64,000 bases of DNA from Gammaproteobacteria bacterium (GTDB taxonomy: Bacteria > Pseudomonadota > Gammaproteobacteria > Steroidobacterales > Woeseiaceae). The DNA lies in the NCBI GenBank assembly GCA_003331585.1, contig QOPG01000005.1, positions 1 through 64,000 of the forward strand, read 5' to 3'. The notes beneath the pieces were generated by a model. It saw only the letters and a list, made by a program, of their open reading frames with translations. It did not search any database and was not told where the DNA came from. A program made the position numbers and the translations under genes. Positions 44,696 to 54,383 of this stretch are shown here, in pieces (position 1 is the first letter of the stretch; each line of letters opens with the position of its first letter).

Positions 44696-44724
44696 AAGGG
44701 CTTCTTTATGAAGCCCTTTTATTC
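44696..44724. terminator. bidirectional rho-independent terminator between glnII and pyrD
   Basis: AAGGGCTTC-tttat-GAAGCCCTT followed by ttattc on +; preceded by A-rich sequence. Confidence 0.8.
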
Positions 44725-45770
44725 TTCTTTAGTATGTTTAATATAATAGAAGGCCCGTTGATTATTAATCCTGAATAAATTTGCACTACATTGGCACCAG
44801 CATTAATCTTGGACTCATAATCATTTCTTGTTAAAACGCCCCCAACGCCAATAATAGGAATGGTTTGAGAAAGACTTCTTATATAAGAAACAGCTTCATT
44901 TGATTTATTATGTAAAGGTGAACCAGAAACTCCGCCATTATAAGCATGATATTTCTTTTGTTTTAGTAGCGTTTTGTCTACCGTTGTATTTGTTGCAATA
45001 ACCCCTTCTAAAGATGAATTAATAATCTTATCTACTAGGTATTTTAGCGTTTCTTTCGTTTCATCTGGAGAAACCTTTATAAATATTGGTATGCTTATTT
45101 TTAATTTTTTTATTTCAATATTTATTTTTTCTATGAGTTCATCCATATTTTTTGAGCTATGAAGATCTCTCAGATTTTTTGTGTTTGGGGAAGATATATT
45201 TACTGTAATGTAGTCAGCAAATTTATGTACTTTTCTTATGCAAATTAGATAGTCTTCAATCCTGTTTTTTTCCTTTGATTGTTTGTTCGCACCAATATTT
45301 ACACCAACAATTCCCTTGTATTTTTTTTGTTTGAGATTTTTTACAAGGTAATCAACACCTTTATTATTAAATCCTAATCTATTTATAATTGCTAACTCAT
45401 CTCTCACGCGAAATACTCTTGGTTTTTTATTGCCAGATTGCGGCAGTGGTGTAACTGTACCAATTTCCAAAAACCCAAAACCGAGAGCTCCAAGACAATC
45501 AATATAATCCCCATTTTTGTCTAATCCTGCAGCAGTGCCTAACTTATTTGACAGTTTCATTCCAACAAAATTCACATTAGTTGTTTTGGGCTGAGGAAAT
45601 AATAACTTTAATAGCCCCGTTTTGTATGCTATATCCAAGCATCTTAATGCTAGAACGTGAGAAAATTCTGGGGGGAATAATTTAATAAATTTTAAAAAAA
45701 TATTCAAAAGATAAATCACCTGTATAATTATATTTAATTCTACAGGACCACTGATATAAACATCTATCAA
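44706..45770 (-). CDS. pyrD: dihydroorotate dehydrogenase (quinone), class 2; start may be internal
   Basis: NKLGTAAGLDKNGDYIDCLGALGFGFLEIGTVTPLPQSGNKKPRVFR; GVIATNTTVDK; GGVSGSPLHNKS; IIGVGGV. Confidence 0.96.
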   Translation of the reverse strand: MIDVYISGPVELNIIIQVIYLLNIFLKFIKLFPPEFSHVLALRCLDIAYKTGLLKLLFPQPKTTNVNFVGMKLSNKLGTAAGLDKNGDYIDCLGALGFGFLEIGTVTPLPQSGNKKPRVFRVRDELAIINRLGFNNKGVDYLVKNLKQKKYKGIVGVNIGANKQSKEKNRIEDYLICIRKVHKFADYITVNISSPNTKNLRDLHSSKNMDELIEKINIEIKKLKISIPIFIKVSPDETKETLKYLVDKIINSSLEGVIATNTTVDKTLLKQKKYHAYNGGVSGSPLHNKSNEAVSYIRSLSQTIPIIGVGGVLTRNDYESKINAGANVVQIYSGLIINGPSIILNILKKNKRAS

Positions 45771-45793
45771 AAATTATATTTGAGAAAAGCATA

Positions 45794-46249
45794 ATGTTTA
45801 ATGTGATTCTTTTTCAACCTGAAATACCTCCGAATACTGGAAATATAATTAGATTATGTGCCAATACTAACTCAACACTTCATTTAATAGAACCGCTTGG
45901 GTTTGATATTGACGAAAAGAGCCTAAGAAGAGCGGGTCTAGACTACCATAAACATATTTCATTGTTATCCTATCAAACGATTGAAGAATGTATAGTTTCA
46001 CTTGGCGACACAAGATGTTTTGCTTTGAGCACAAAAGGGACAACAAGATACAGCGAAATTAAATATATAAAAAATGACACATTTATTTTTGGTCCGGAAA
46101 CCAGAGGACTTCCTGATAGCATTTTAAAATCTAGAATTATTAAAGAAGTATTAAAAATTCCAATGTACAAAGACAGCCGTAGTTTAAATTTATCTAATGC
46201 AGTTTCAATTGTTATATATGAGGCTTGGAGGCAAGCACAATTTAGCTAA
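45794..46249 (+). CDS. trmL: tRNA (cytidine(34)-2'-O)-methyltransferase TrmL
   Basis: MFNVILFQPEIPPNTGNIIRLCANTNSTLHLIEPLGF; FGPETRGLPDSIL; SRSLNLSNAVSIVIYEAWRQ. Confidence 0.95.
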   Translation: MFNVILFQPEIPPNTGNIIRLCANTNSTLHLIEPLGFDIDEKSLRRAGLDYHKHISLLSYQTIEECIVSLGDTRCFALSTKGTTRYSEIKYIKNDTFIFGPETRGLPDSILKSRIIKEVLKIPMYKDSRSLNLSNAVSIVIYEAWRQAQFS

Positions 46250-46255
46250 AAGCCC

Positions 46256-47275
46256 TCATTCTTGTTGAATGGCTCTGCTCATTAATTTTTTAGCTGCTGC
46301 TTTTGGTGTTAAATCTTCGAATAAAATTTCGTAAATCGTTTCACAAATTGGCATAGAGATATTCATTCTACTTGATAGTTTGTAAACGGCTGATGTTGCA
46401 TCAATACCTTCAACAATATGCTCATTTTTTTGTTTATGATCAGTAACTGTTAATCCGTTTGCAACAGCAATACCAAACATTCTATTTCTTGAAAGATTGC
46501 TGGTACAAGTTAAAAATAAGTCTCCAACACCTGATAAGCCCAGGAATGTCTCTTTATCTGCGCCTAAAGCAATGCCAAGTCTTTGCATTTCTTTGAGTCC
46601 TCTATTGATGAGTGCAATTTTAGCATTTTCGCCTAAATTTAATCCGTCAGATATGCCAGCTCCAATAGCAATAATGTTTTTAACAGTTCCCCCAATTCCG
46701 ACACCAACCATATCCTCTGATGTGTATGCACGAAAGTTTTCATTGGATAAACTTGTGGCAATTTTTGTAGCTAGTTTTTTTGAATTTGATGCAACTGTTA
46801 ATGCTGTTGGTTTTTTTTCAGCGACCTCAATAGCAAACGACGGGCCTGAGATGACTGCCATTTTTTGGTTCTTTCCAAAAATTTCCTCACAAATAGCATG
46901 AGTAAATAGACATGAATTCACCTCAATACCTTTTGTTGCCCAGCAAATATTGACTATATTATTTTTTACACGAAATATTTCATTAAATAGTTGTCTTATT
47001 GCGCTACTTGGCACAGCAATTATAATTGTTTCAACATTACTGATAGCATGTTCGATAGACGAAAAAAATTCGATATTTTCTGGAAGTTTTACTCTTGGTA
47101 AGTAATTTTTATTGCTTCTGGATTTTTTAATTGCATCAATCTTATTAGCATTTCTTCCCCAGAGGTTAACGACTTTGTGGTTACTAGAAAGCTGAATAGC
47201 AAGAGCGCTCCCCCATGAACCGGATCCAAGGATTGCTATTGAATCGCTGGTTTGGGTTTCTTTTTTTTCGCTCAG
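46256..47275 (-). CDS. gpsA: glycerol-3-phosphate dehydrogenase [NAD(P)+]; probable CTG start at 47275
   Basis: In-frame upstream extension of ORF 46256..47014 reads LSEKKETQTSDSIAILGSGSWGSALAIQLSSNHKVVNLWGRNANKIDAIKKSRSNKNYLPRVKLPENIEFFSSIEHAISNVETIIIAVPSSA, containing the Rossmann GSGSWGSALA motif; no ATG/GTG/TTG before the upstream in-frame TGA. Confidence 0.85.
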   Translation of the reverse strand: MSEKKETQTSDSIAILGSGSWGSALAIQLSSNHKVVNLWGRNANKIDAIKKSRSNKNYLPRVKLPENIEFFSSIEHAISNVETIIIAVPSSAIRQLFNEIFRVKNNIVNICWATKGIEVNSCLFTHAICEEIFGKNQKMAVISGPSFAIEVAEKKPTALTVASNSKKLATKIATSLSNENFRAYTSEDMVGVGIGGTVKNIIAIGAGISDGLNLGENAKIALINRGLKEMQRLGIALGADKETFLGLSGVGDLFLTCTSNLSRNRMFGIAVANGLTVTDHKQKNEHIVEGIDATSAVYKLSSRMNISMPICETIYEILFEDLTPKAAAKKLMSRAIQQE

Positions 47276-47754
47276 TGGGTTGTCTCCTCAGAACTATCTT
47301 CATTATCACTGATTCCAGCTGCCCTGTTTTTTGACTCTTTATAAAGTGCGTCAAAATTAATTGGTTGTAATATAAATTCTGGAAAACCGCCTTTAGCAAT
47401 CATATTAGCAATTATTTCTCTTGCATATGGAAATAGTGTGTTTGGGCAAAATATGCCAATTATTGCTTCTAACTCTTCTTCATCATATCCAGTAATTTGA
47501 AACAACCCAGATTGCTTTATTTCTGCGATAAATATTGCTTTGTCATTGTCTTTTGCTTCAACAGTAACTGTAAGAGTAACCTCATGGGTATCATCCTCAA
47601 AAGGAACGTGTGAGCTACTTAAATTAAGGTCTGTTTTTGGTTTCCATTCTGCGCCCTTAAATACTTCAGGCGTGTTAGGGGACTCAAAAGACGAATCTTT
47701 TATGTACAATTTTTGGATAATAATTTGTTTAGTATCGTCATTCTTTTCTGACAT
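47272..47754 (-). CDS. secB: protein-export chaperone SecB
   Basis: KLYIKDSSFESPNTPEVF; CPNTLFPYAREIIANMIAKGGFPEFILQPINFDALY. Confidence 0.97.
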   Translation of the reverse strand: MSEKNDDTKQIIIQKLYIKDSSFESPNTPEVFKGAEWKPKTDLNLSSSHVPFEDDTHEVTLTVTVEAKDNDKAIFIAEIKQSGLFQITGYDEEELEAIIGIFCPNTLFPYAREIIANMIAKGGFPEFILQPINFDALYKESKNRAAGISDNEDSSEETTH

Positions 47755-47779
47755 ATTTAATCCTTATTTTTAATATTCT

Positions 47780-48196
47780 TTATTTCTTTTTTGAAACCAA
47801 GGGCATATTGGCTTCACTCCAACCTGCTATTCCACCACTAATGCCGAATATATTTTCGACACCCAGCGCCCTCATTTCGTTAACTATTTTGCTTGAAGAC
47901 TGCCCTGTTTCACAAATAACTACTGTTGTTTTGTTAATGAGGCTCTTCTTCTTTGCTGTGATTTGTTCGCTATTGAAATTCTTTGAATTAACAATGTGCC
48001 CCTTTTTGAATAATTCTGCTGATCGAACATCGAATATATTCGCTCCACTATTGATAAGCTGAACTGCCTTGTATGGATCAATATTTGCAATTTGTTGTTT
48101 TTTGATTCTGAGCTCATTAAATATTAACAAAAGAAAGCTCAGAATGAGACCTGCACTTATTATTAAATTATTATTTATGAATTCATATATGTTCAT
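47780..48196 (-). CDS. rhodanese-like domain protein, membrane-anchored (YibN-like)
   Basis: N-terminal TM; VQLINSGANIFDVRSAELFKKGHI; VVICETGQSS; position next to secB. Confidence 0.88.
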   Translation of the reverse strand: MNIYEFINNNLIISAGLILSFLLLIFNELRIKKQQIANIDPYKAVQLINSGANIFDVRSAELFKKGHIVNSKNFNSEQITAKKKSLINKTTVVICETGQSSSKIVNEMRALGVENIFGISGGIAGWSEANMPLVSKKK

Positions 48197-48307
48197 ATTA
48201 TTTCAATTATTAAGTCAAAAGAGGAAGTATACAGATCCTATTTAATTTGGCGATTAAAAACATTTTATAAATATCCATTAATATTTTATTTGTTATTATA
48301 AGAAATA

Positions 48308-49504
48308 ATGAGAACAAAAAACATGCAAAGTTTCTTTAGAATTTTTTTAGCTGCAATTATAGGGATAATGATTGGCCTGACATTTTCTTTTGATGATTTT
48401 TTTCTTTTAGAGAAACATGAGAGTAGAAAATATCATTCTCTCCGCGATGAAGTTTTAGACAAAGTGCATCAAAAATATATCAATGAGATAAATTATGAGA
48501 ATAAGTCAGCAAATATCGATCAAATTATTAATAATCTAGACAAATACTCTGAGTACATTGATGCATCGGAATACGAAAACGTAGTTCTGGGAGCAAAAGG
48601 TATATACAGGGGCATAGGCCTTAAAATAGACCAATATCATAATATCATAACAAATGTTTTTTCTGGCTCACCTGCAGAAGAAGCCGGAATTATGAAGGGC
48701 GATAAAATTGTAAAAATTAATAATCAATTTGTACACGATAATTCCAAAATAAATCTAAGAGATCTAATAGCAAACTCTAAAATAGACACCACAATTACTA
48801 TCTCAAGAAGCTCAATCAGTGATGATTTAATATTTAAAATTAAAAAAAGAAATTTTTTATTGCCAAGCACAGAATCTAAGGTTGTTGATTCATATTATTG
48901 TTATCTAAAAATTGATACTTTTAACAATAAGACAAAGCTCGAAATAAGTAATACAGTCAAAAATAACTGTAACAGTATTTCAAAAATACAGGGCTTTGTT
49001 ATAGATGTTAGAGATAATCCTGGAGGTACATTAGAAGCTGCTATCGATGTTTCTGATTTGTTTTTGAAAAAAGGCGTAATTGTCTCAGCTAAAGGACGAG
49101 ACAATGAAATAATTTTCGTCCGAACTGCAAGTGAAAACGATATATTATATGGATTGCCAATCGCTCTAATTATTAATAAAAATTCAGCGTCAGCAGCTGA
49201 AATTTTCGCTGGCGCATTACAAGATAATAAAAGAGCGATCCTTGTCGGTGATGCAACAACTTATGGCAAAGGCTCTATTCAAGAAGTTGTTCCTCTCTCA
49301 AATGGAGGCGCTTTAATTTTAACTACTGCAAGATATTTTAGGCCGTCTGGAGACCCAATATCTGACATAGGAATTAAACCAGATATAAAAATTTCTTATA
49401 AAAATACTAAAGATCTAGGCATGAAAAAATCCGAGACTTCTAATAAAGACGCTTATTTATCGAATGCGATTACCCTTCTTAAAAATAGAAAAAATTATTT
49501 TTAA
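48308..49504 (+). CDS. S41 family C-terminal processing peptidase with PDZ domain
   Basis: PDZ GIGLKIDQYHNIITNVFSGSPAEEAGIMKGDKIV; DVRDNPGGTLEAAIDVSDLFL; KNSASAAEIFAGALQDNKRAILVGDATTYGKGSIQEVVPL. Confidence 0.95.
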   Translation: MRTKNMQSFFRIFLAAIIGIMIGLTFSFDDFFLLEKHESRKYHSLRDEVLDKVHQKYINEINYENKSANIDQIINNLDKYSEYIDASEYENVVLGAKGIYRGIGLKIDQYHNIITNVFSGSPAEEAGIMKGDKIVKINNQFVHDNSKINLRDLIANSKIDTTITISRSSISDDLIFKIKKRNFLLPSTESKVVDSYYCYLKIDTFNNKTKLEISNTVKNNCNSISKIQGFVIDVRDNPGGTLEAAIDVSDLFLKKGVIVSAKGRDNEIIFVRTASENDILYGLPIALIINKNSASAAEIFAGALQDNKRAILVGDATTYGKGSIQEVVPLSNGGALILTTARYFRPSGDPISDIGIKPDIKISYKNTKDLGMKKSETSNKDAYLSNAITLLKNRKNYF

Positions 49505-49508
49505 ATTT

Positions 49509-50132
49509 ATGAATATATACGAAAGAAAGATACTGCCTCATTTAGTTGACACATTTTGCTCATCGGGCCCCACATCAAAACAAAGACAAAAAATAATACC
49601 CAGAGCCAAAGGGAATATTCTAGAGGTTGGAATTGGAACAGGTTTGAATATAAGCTTTTATGATCCAAAAAAAGTTAATAAAATTTGGGGACTTGAGCCC
49701 TCAAGAGACATGCAAATTCTTGCAAGAAAAGCCATCAATAAAACAGAGTTTAATGTCAATTTTCTCACAATGCCGTGCGAAGAACTTGATATGGAAGATA
49801 ACAGTTTTGATACTATTGTCTTTACATATGTCCTTTGTACCATACCTAATTTGAAGCAGGCATTAACTAATATTCATCGTGTTCTTAAGCCGAACGGAGT
49901 GATTCTTTTCTCTGAGCATGGTATAGCTCCAGACAAATGTGTTCAAACTATGCAGAACTTTATTAATCCCATATGGAAGAAAATAGCCGGCGGCTGTAAT
50001 CTCAATAGAAATATTCCTAAAATATTAGAATCATCTGGTTTTGAGGTATACGAAAACAATCAAATGTATATACCCGGTTATAAATTTTCTTCTTATAATT
50101 TTTGGGGTGAGGCGCGAAAAAAAATTGTATGA
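49509..50132 (+). CDS. class I SAM-dependent methyltransferase
   Basis: ILEVGIGTGLNISFYD; FDTIVFTYVLCTIPNLKQALTNIHRVLKPNGVILFSEHG. ORF track starts at 49464; ATG 49509 avoids overlap with the preceding gene. Confidence 0.85.
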   Translation: MNIYERKILPHLVDTFCSSGPTSKQRQKIIPRAKGNILEVGIGTGLNISFYDPKKVNKIWGLEPSRDMQILARKAINKTEFNVNFLTMPCEELDMEDNSFDTIVFTYVLCTIPNLKQALTNIHRVLKPNGVILFSEHGIAPDKCVQTMQNFINPIWKKIAGGCNLNRNIPKILESSGFEVYENNQMYIPGYKFSSYNFWGEARKKIV

Positions 50133-50935
50133 AAACTTTATTAAAACTACTCTGTTTTTTATTCATTATTATTGTAACTCCCTCTTTCGGGCAAGAAGAC
50201 GGCCAAGACGATACGATTAGATGTGATGACGGTTTTAAACCTGTTTGTTCGGCTGATGGGAATACCTTTGCAAATAAATGTTTCGCAGAATTAGCAGGCG
50301 CAGAAATTATAAGTGATGGAGTTTGTCAGGACCCATCTATGCAATGTGAAACTGCATACAATCCTGTTTGTGGAATCGATAACAAGACATATGACAATGC
50401 TTGTATTGCAACTGTATTTGGAATTGAAATTTCAAGGTCCGGAGTATGTGGCGGAAATGATGGATGCACGCTTGAGCTAGATCCAGTTTGTGGCATTAAT
50501 GGACAAACCTACAAAAATAGATGTTTAGCAGCTTCAGAAGGAATGATTGTTCAAAGTAAAGGCGCCTGTAAAAAAAGTTCATGCCCTAAAATTATTGCTC
50601 CTGTCTGTGTCAACGGGCAATCATTCGAAAATGCTTGTTTTGCCGAAGCAGCCGGCTATAACAGTTTTTCAGTTGGTGCTTGTGGAACAAGATCATGTAC
50701 ACAAACATATGCGCCCGTCTGTGCTGCAAATAAACAAACGTATATGAATGCATGTATAGCTGAAAGGTCGGGAGTTAACATTCAATTTGCTGGTTTATGC
50801 CCAGAGCAAGGAAAATACTGCCCAGAAACCTGGGCACCAGTTTGTGGTGTAGATAAAACGACCTATGATAATCGGTGCTTTTTAGATAATGCAAAAGTAA
50901 AAATTGCATATGCTGGTGTTTGTTTCGGCCAGTAA
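50129..50935 (+). CDS. secreted protein of six tandem Kazal-type serine protease inhibitor domains
   Basis: Signal peptide MKTLLKLLCFLFIIIVTPSFGQ; six repeats of C-x-PVC-...-T/SxxNxC-...-GxC. Confidence 0.93.
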   Translation: MKTLLKLLCFLFIIIVTPSFGQEDGQDDTIRCDDGFKPVCSADGNTFANKCFAELAGAEIISDGVCQDPSMQCETAYNPVCGIDNKTYDNACIATVFGIEISRSGVCGGNDGCTLELDPVCGINGQTYKNRCLAASEGMIVQSKGACKKSSCPKIIAPVCVNGQSFENACFAEAAGYNSFSVGACGTRSCTQTYAPVCAANKQTYMNACIAERSGVNIQFAGLCPEQGKYCPETWAPVCGVDKTTYDNRCFLDNAKVKIAYAGVCFGQ

Positions 50936-50941
50936 ATTTTT

Positions 50942-52408
50942 TTAGTCAATACCACCCATAAGTTTTTGCAATTTCTTACTTAGTAGCATAAAAATTAATC
51001 CCGCCACAGATAAAAATATTACAATATTTAAGTATTGGCTTGGGAAATTGACAATATCCTTGAATTCACCAGCAATTTGTCCCGCTATTAAATTACCTAA
51101 TGCTGAGGCAACAAACCACATTCCCATCATCTGACCCATAAGTTTTTTCGGGGCCAATTTTGTTGTGGCAGATAATCCAACAGGCGATAAGGTAAGTTCA
51201 CCAAAAGTATGAAAAAGATATGTCATTAGAAGCCATGTTGGCAAAGCTTTTTCACCGTCAGCAACAATAATTGACGCAAAAACCATCATAAGGAAGCCAA
51301 GGGCCAGGAATAGTAACCCAGCAGCAAATTTTGTTGGGATGGATGGATTCATGTTCTTTTTCGCCAACTGTACCCATAAATATGCAAATGCTGGAGCGAA
51401 TAAAATGATAAATATTGAATTTACTGATTGAAACCATGAGGAATAAATATTAATCCAACTGAAATCTAGCTGGGTGTATCTATCAGCAAACAAATTCAAT
51501 GAAGATCCCGCTTGCTCAAATCCAGACCAAAATATGGCTGCCCCGAGAAATAAAACCAAGATTACCAAAACTCTTTTAAATTCAACTTTAGTTAGTCCTG
51601 CAAAATACAAAACATATATAAAAAAACAGATAGATGTAATTAAAATTAAATAAGTAGTAATGCGCGATATTTTTATAAAATCAATTGCACTAAAGTCAAA
51701 TCGACTAATAATAATTAGTGCAAGCAGCAGAACTCCCAAACAAATTTTTACACCATTTTTCTGTGCACTAGACAAATTGCTTTTTAATCCAGCGTCACCA
51801 AGGTAGTGTTTTGTTTTATAAAACTGAAATATCCCGAGCGACATACCTATTCCGGCAAATGCGAAGCCATAATGCCAACCAAAGTTATTATTCTGAGCAA
51901 GGGCACCACAAATCATTGGACCTAGCATGCCGCCAAGATTTATTCCCATGTAAAATATTGAAAAGCCAGAATCTCTTCTTGGGTCGCCAGGTAAATATAA
52001 ATCACCCAAGACAGCACTTATATTTGGTTTTAAAAGCCCAGTACCAACAATTACGAGTAAAAGCCCAAGAAAAAATGCATTTGTTGATGGAATTGCAAGC
52101 ACGAAGTGGCCGCACATTATAATTGTGCCACCATAAAGTATGGCAGTTTGTGCGCCTATATATTTATCCGCAACCCACCCACCTGGTAGGGCAACTAAAT
52201 AAACAAAGGCGGTGTAGATACCATAAATGGCGGTTGCTTTAGTATCATTTAAACCCATACCACCATTGTTAATCTGATCTGTCATAAACAGAACAAGTAA
52301 CGCTCTCATCCCATAGTAGCTCATCCTTTCCCACATCTCGGTAAAAAATAAGGTTACTAGTCCAATGGGATGACCAAGAACATTTTTCTTATTGGTTGTC
52401 ACAGTCAA
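50942..52408 (-). CDS. POT/PTR family proton-dependent oligopeptide transporter
   Basis: FFTEMWERMSYYGMRALLVLFM; GGWVADKYIGAQTAILYGG; FSIFYMGINLGGMLGPMICG; FHTFGELTLSPVGLSATTKLAP. Confidence 0.95.
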   Translation of the reverse strand: MTVTTNKKNVLGHPIGLVTLFFTEMWERMSYYGMRALLVLFMTDQINNGGMGLNDTKATAIYGIYTAFVYLVALPGGWVADKYIGAQTAILYGGTIIMCGHFVLAIPSTNAFFLGLLLVIVGTGLLKPNISAVLGDLYLPGDPRRDSGFSIFYMGINLGGMLGPMICGALAQNNNFGWHYGFAFAGIGMSLGIFQFYKTKHYLGDAGLKSNLSSAQKNGVKICLGVLLLALIIISRFDFSAIDFIKISRITTYLILITSICFFIYVLYFAGLTKVEFKRVLVILVLFLGAAIFWSGFEQAGSSLNLFADRYTQLDFSWINIYSSWFQSVNSIFIILFAPAFAYLWVQLAKKNMNPSIPTKFAAGLLFLALGFLMMVFASIIVADGEKALPTWLLMTYLFHTFGELTLSPVGLSATTKLAPKKLMGQMMGMWFVASALGNLIAGQIAGEFKDIVNFPSQYLNIVIFLSVAGLIFMLLSKKLQKLMGGID

Positions 52409-53151
52409 TCATCTGATTTATTTTTAATAAAAATTCTGGACATAATAATTCCAAGTTCATATAACAAATATACTGGCACAGCTAATAAGCTTTGGCTTAT
52501 TACGTCAGGTGGGGTAAGAAACATTCCGGCTATGAATGCCATTAAAAAAACATAAGGCCTTGCTTTTCCGAGCTTTTCTATATCTGTTAGCCCAGCCCAT
52601 ACAATTAAAACTGTTGCCACCGGGACCTCAAATGCTATTCCAAATGCAAATACGATTGTAGTAATAAAATCTAAAAACTGGGTTATGTCAGTTTGAACTT
52701 CAACACCCTCCGGTGCGATTGAAGTAAAAAAACCAAAAATTAATGGAAAAACAACGAAATACGCAAAAGCTATACCAAGATAGAAGAGCACAATGCTTGT
52801 TGCGAGTAATGGTATTGCAAATCTTTTTTCATTTTTATATAAACCTGGCGCAATAAAGTTCCAAACCTGAAATAGAACTACTGGCATTACTAAAAATAAT
52901 GCAGCAAAAAAAGTAAGTTTAAATGGCGTTAATAGAGGTGATGCTACTGCTGTAGCAATCATTGCATTACCGGGAAGCACTTCTCTTAGTGGTTCTGATA
53001 CTAAAGTAAAGATGTCTCTTGAAAAGGGCAATAAAACAACAAAAGCAATTATAACGGCCGCTGCGATTACTAATAGCCGGCTCCTTAATTCAATCAGATG
53101 AGAAAGTAATGTTCCCTCTGCTAGCTCTTCATCTTCTGTTTGATCTGACAT
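52405..53151 (-). CDS. tatC: Sec-independent protein translocase TatC
   Basis: LLSHLIELRSRLLVI; YKNEKRFAIPLL; AFGIAFEVPV; FLTPPDVISQSLLAVPVYLLYELGI. Confidence 0.98.
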   Translation of the reverse strand: MSDQTEDEELAEGTLLSHLIELRSRLLVIAAAVIIAFVVLLPFSRDIFTLVSEPLREVLPGNAMIATAVASPLLTPFKLTFFAALFLVMPVVLFQVWNFIAPGLYKNEKRFAIPLLATSIVLFYLGIAFAYFVVFPLIFGFFTSIAPEGVEVQTDITQFLDFITTIVFAFGIAFEVPVATVLIVWAGLTDIEKLGKARPYVFLMAFIAGMFLTPPDVISQSLLAVPVYLLYELGIIMSRIFIKNKSDD

Positions 53152-53162
53152 GAAATTATTCG

Positions 53163-53501
53163 CTATTGCTTTTCTTTTGGATCAGGACTTCCGGTATCAA
53201 CAGAGGGCGACTCTTCACTATCGGCGACTAAAACAGGATCTTTAGACCTTTCATTAAGATTGTCTGTTGTGTCGAAATAGTCTGGGTTAATTTTTTTTGT
53301 ATTGTCCAGCGTTAATGATTCTAATGGATCATCCATTTCAATTTCCTCTTCAAGCTGCCTTCTCATAACTCTGGTCATTCTTTTGGCTTGACCCATCCAT
53401 TCGCCAATCTGATTTGCAACTTGAGGGAGTCTTTTTGGCCCTAGTACTATTAATCCAATCAGAAAGAGAATTATTAGTTCCCAAAAACCTATACCTGACA
53501 T
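53163..53501 (-). CDS. tatB: Sec-independent protein translocase TatB
   Basis: MSGIGFWELIILFLIGLIVLGPKRLPQVANQIGEWMG; between tatA and tatC. Confidence 0.95.
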   Translation of the reverse strand: MSGIGFWELIILFLIGLIVLGPKRLPQVANQIGEWMGQAKRMTRVMRRQLEEEIEMDDPLESLTLDNTKKINPDYFDTTDNLNERSKDPVLVADSEESPSVDTGSPDPKEKQ

Positions 53502-53519
53502 AGCAGATCCACTCAGTAA

Positions 53520-53738
53520 TTATGAATTATTATTTTCTTCGTTTTTATTAGCTGCGTTAGATTCGGAAAAATCAATTTCTTCGGATGGCTCTTTATCTGC
53601 CTCATTTACTGCAGATCTGAAACCTTTTACAGCACTACCCAAGTCTGAGCCAAGGGTGCGAAGTCTTTTTGTGCCGAATATTGCAAGCACTATTGCAAGC
53701 ACAATAAGCAGTTGAAATGGCCCGATGTTTGATAACAT
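53520..53738 (-). CDS. tatA: Sec-independent protein translocase TatA
   Basis: [40 protein letters not shown]. Confidence 0.95.
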   Translation of the reverse strand: MLSNIGPFQLLIVLAIVLAIFGTKRLRTLGSDLGSAVKGFRSAVNEADKEPSEEIDFSESNAANKNEENNNS

Positions 53739-53843
53739 CTATCATACTCCTATGTATTTGTTTAAATATATGTTCAAAAATCTAATTACATAGTGCGTCT
53801 TGTGTATAAATTATGCAAATATGTAAGTGATATTTGTTTAATT

Positions 53844-54284
53844 CTAATTGACTTCAAGCCAAAATGTAACTGGGCCGTCATTAATAAGGGATACGTCCAT
53901 ATTTTCTTTGAATTTACCAGATTCTATATTTCTATATTTTGATTTTATAATTTCTAAAAATTGAATGAACAAGTCCCTGCCAATTTGTGGATTTGCGGCA
54001 CAAGAAAAACTAGGCCTGGTTCCAGATTTAGTATTTGCGGCGAGTGTGAACTGTGGAACAATAAGAAGATCCAGCTTCTCATCAACTATATTTCGATTCA
54101 TACGGCCATCGTCATCAGAAAAAATTCGATAACCCAGGATTTTATCTGACATTTTTATTAATTGCGGTTCTTTATCGGCCGGTGTAAAAGCAATAAAAGC
54201 TAGAATTCCTGCATTTATCGATGAAATTTTAATTGAGTCTATAGATACACTCGCTTCTTTTACCCGCTGAATTAAAGTAATCAT
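53844..54284 (-). CDS. dtd: D-aminoacyl-tRNA deacylase
   Basis: MITLIQRVKEASVSID; LDLLIVPQFTLAANTKSGTRPSFSCAANP; SLINDGPVTFWLEV. Confidence 0.96.
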   Translation of the reverse strand: MITLIQRVKEASVSIDSIKISSINAGILAFIAFTPADKEPQLIKMSDKILGYRIFSDDDGRMNRNIVDEKLDLLIVPQFTLAANTKSGTRPSFSCAANPQIGRDLFIQFLEIIKSKYRNIESGKFKENMDVSLINDGPVTFWLEVN

Positions 54285-54383
54285 TGAATCAATCTATAAT
54301 ATAAGCATAGAATAAATCAACAAACATGATAAATTATGTTTCAATATCCACATTTTAATATAAATTGGCTAATCTGATACTAT

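Noticed and set aside
47184-47399. 71-aa ORF overlapping the secB/gpsA junction
   Set aside because: Overlaps two well-supported genes in another frame; relevant only as a possible frame partner if the A8 run contains an indel.
51811-52122. 103-aa + strand ORF
   Set aside because: Antisense to the POT transporter; composition is typical of a spurious antisense frame.
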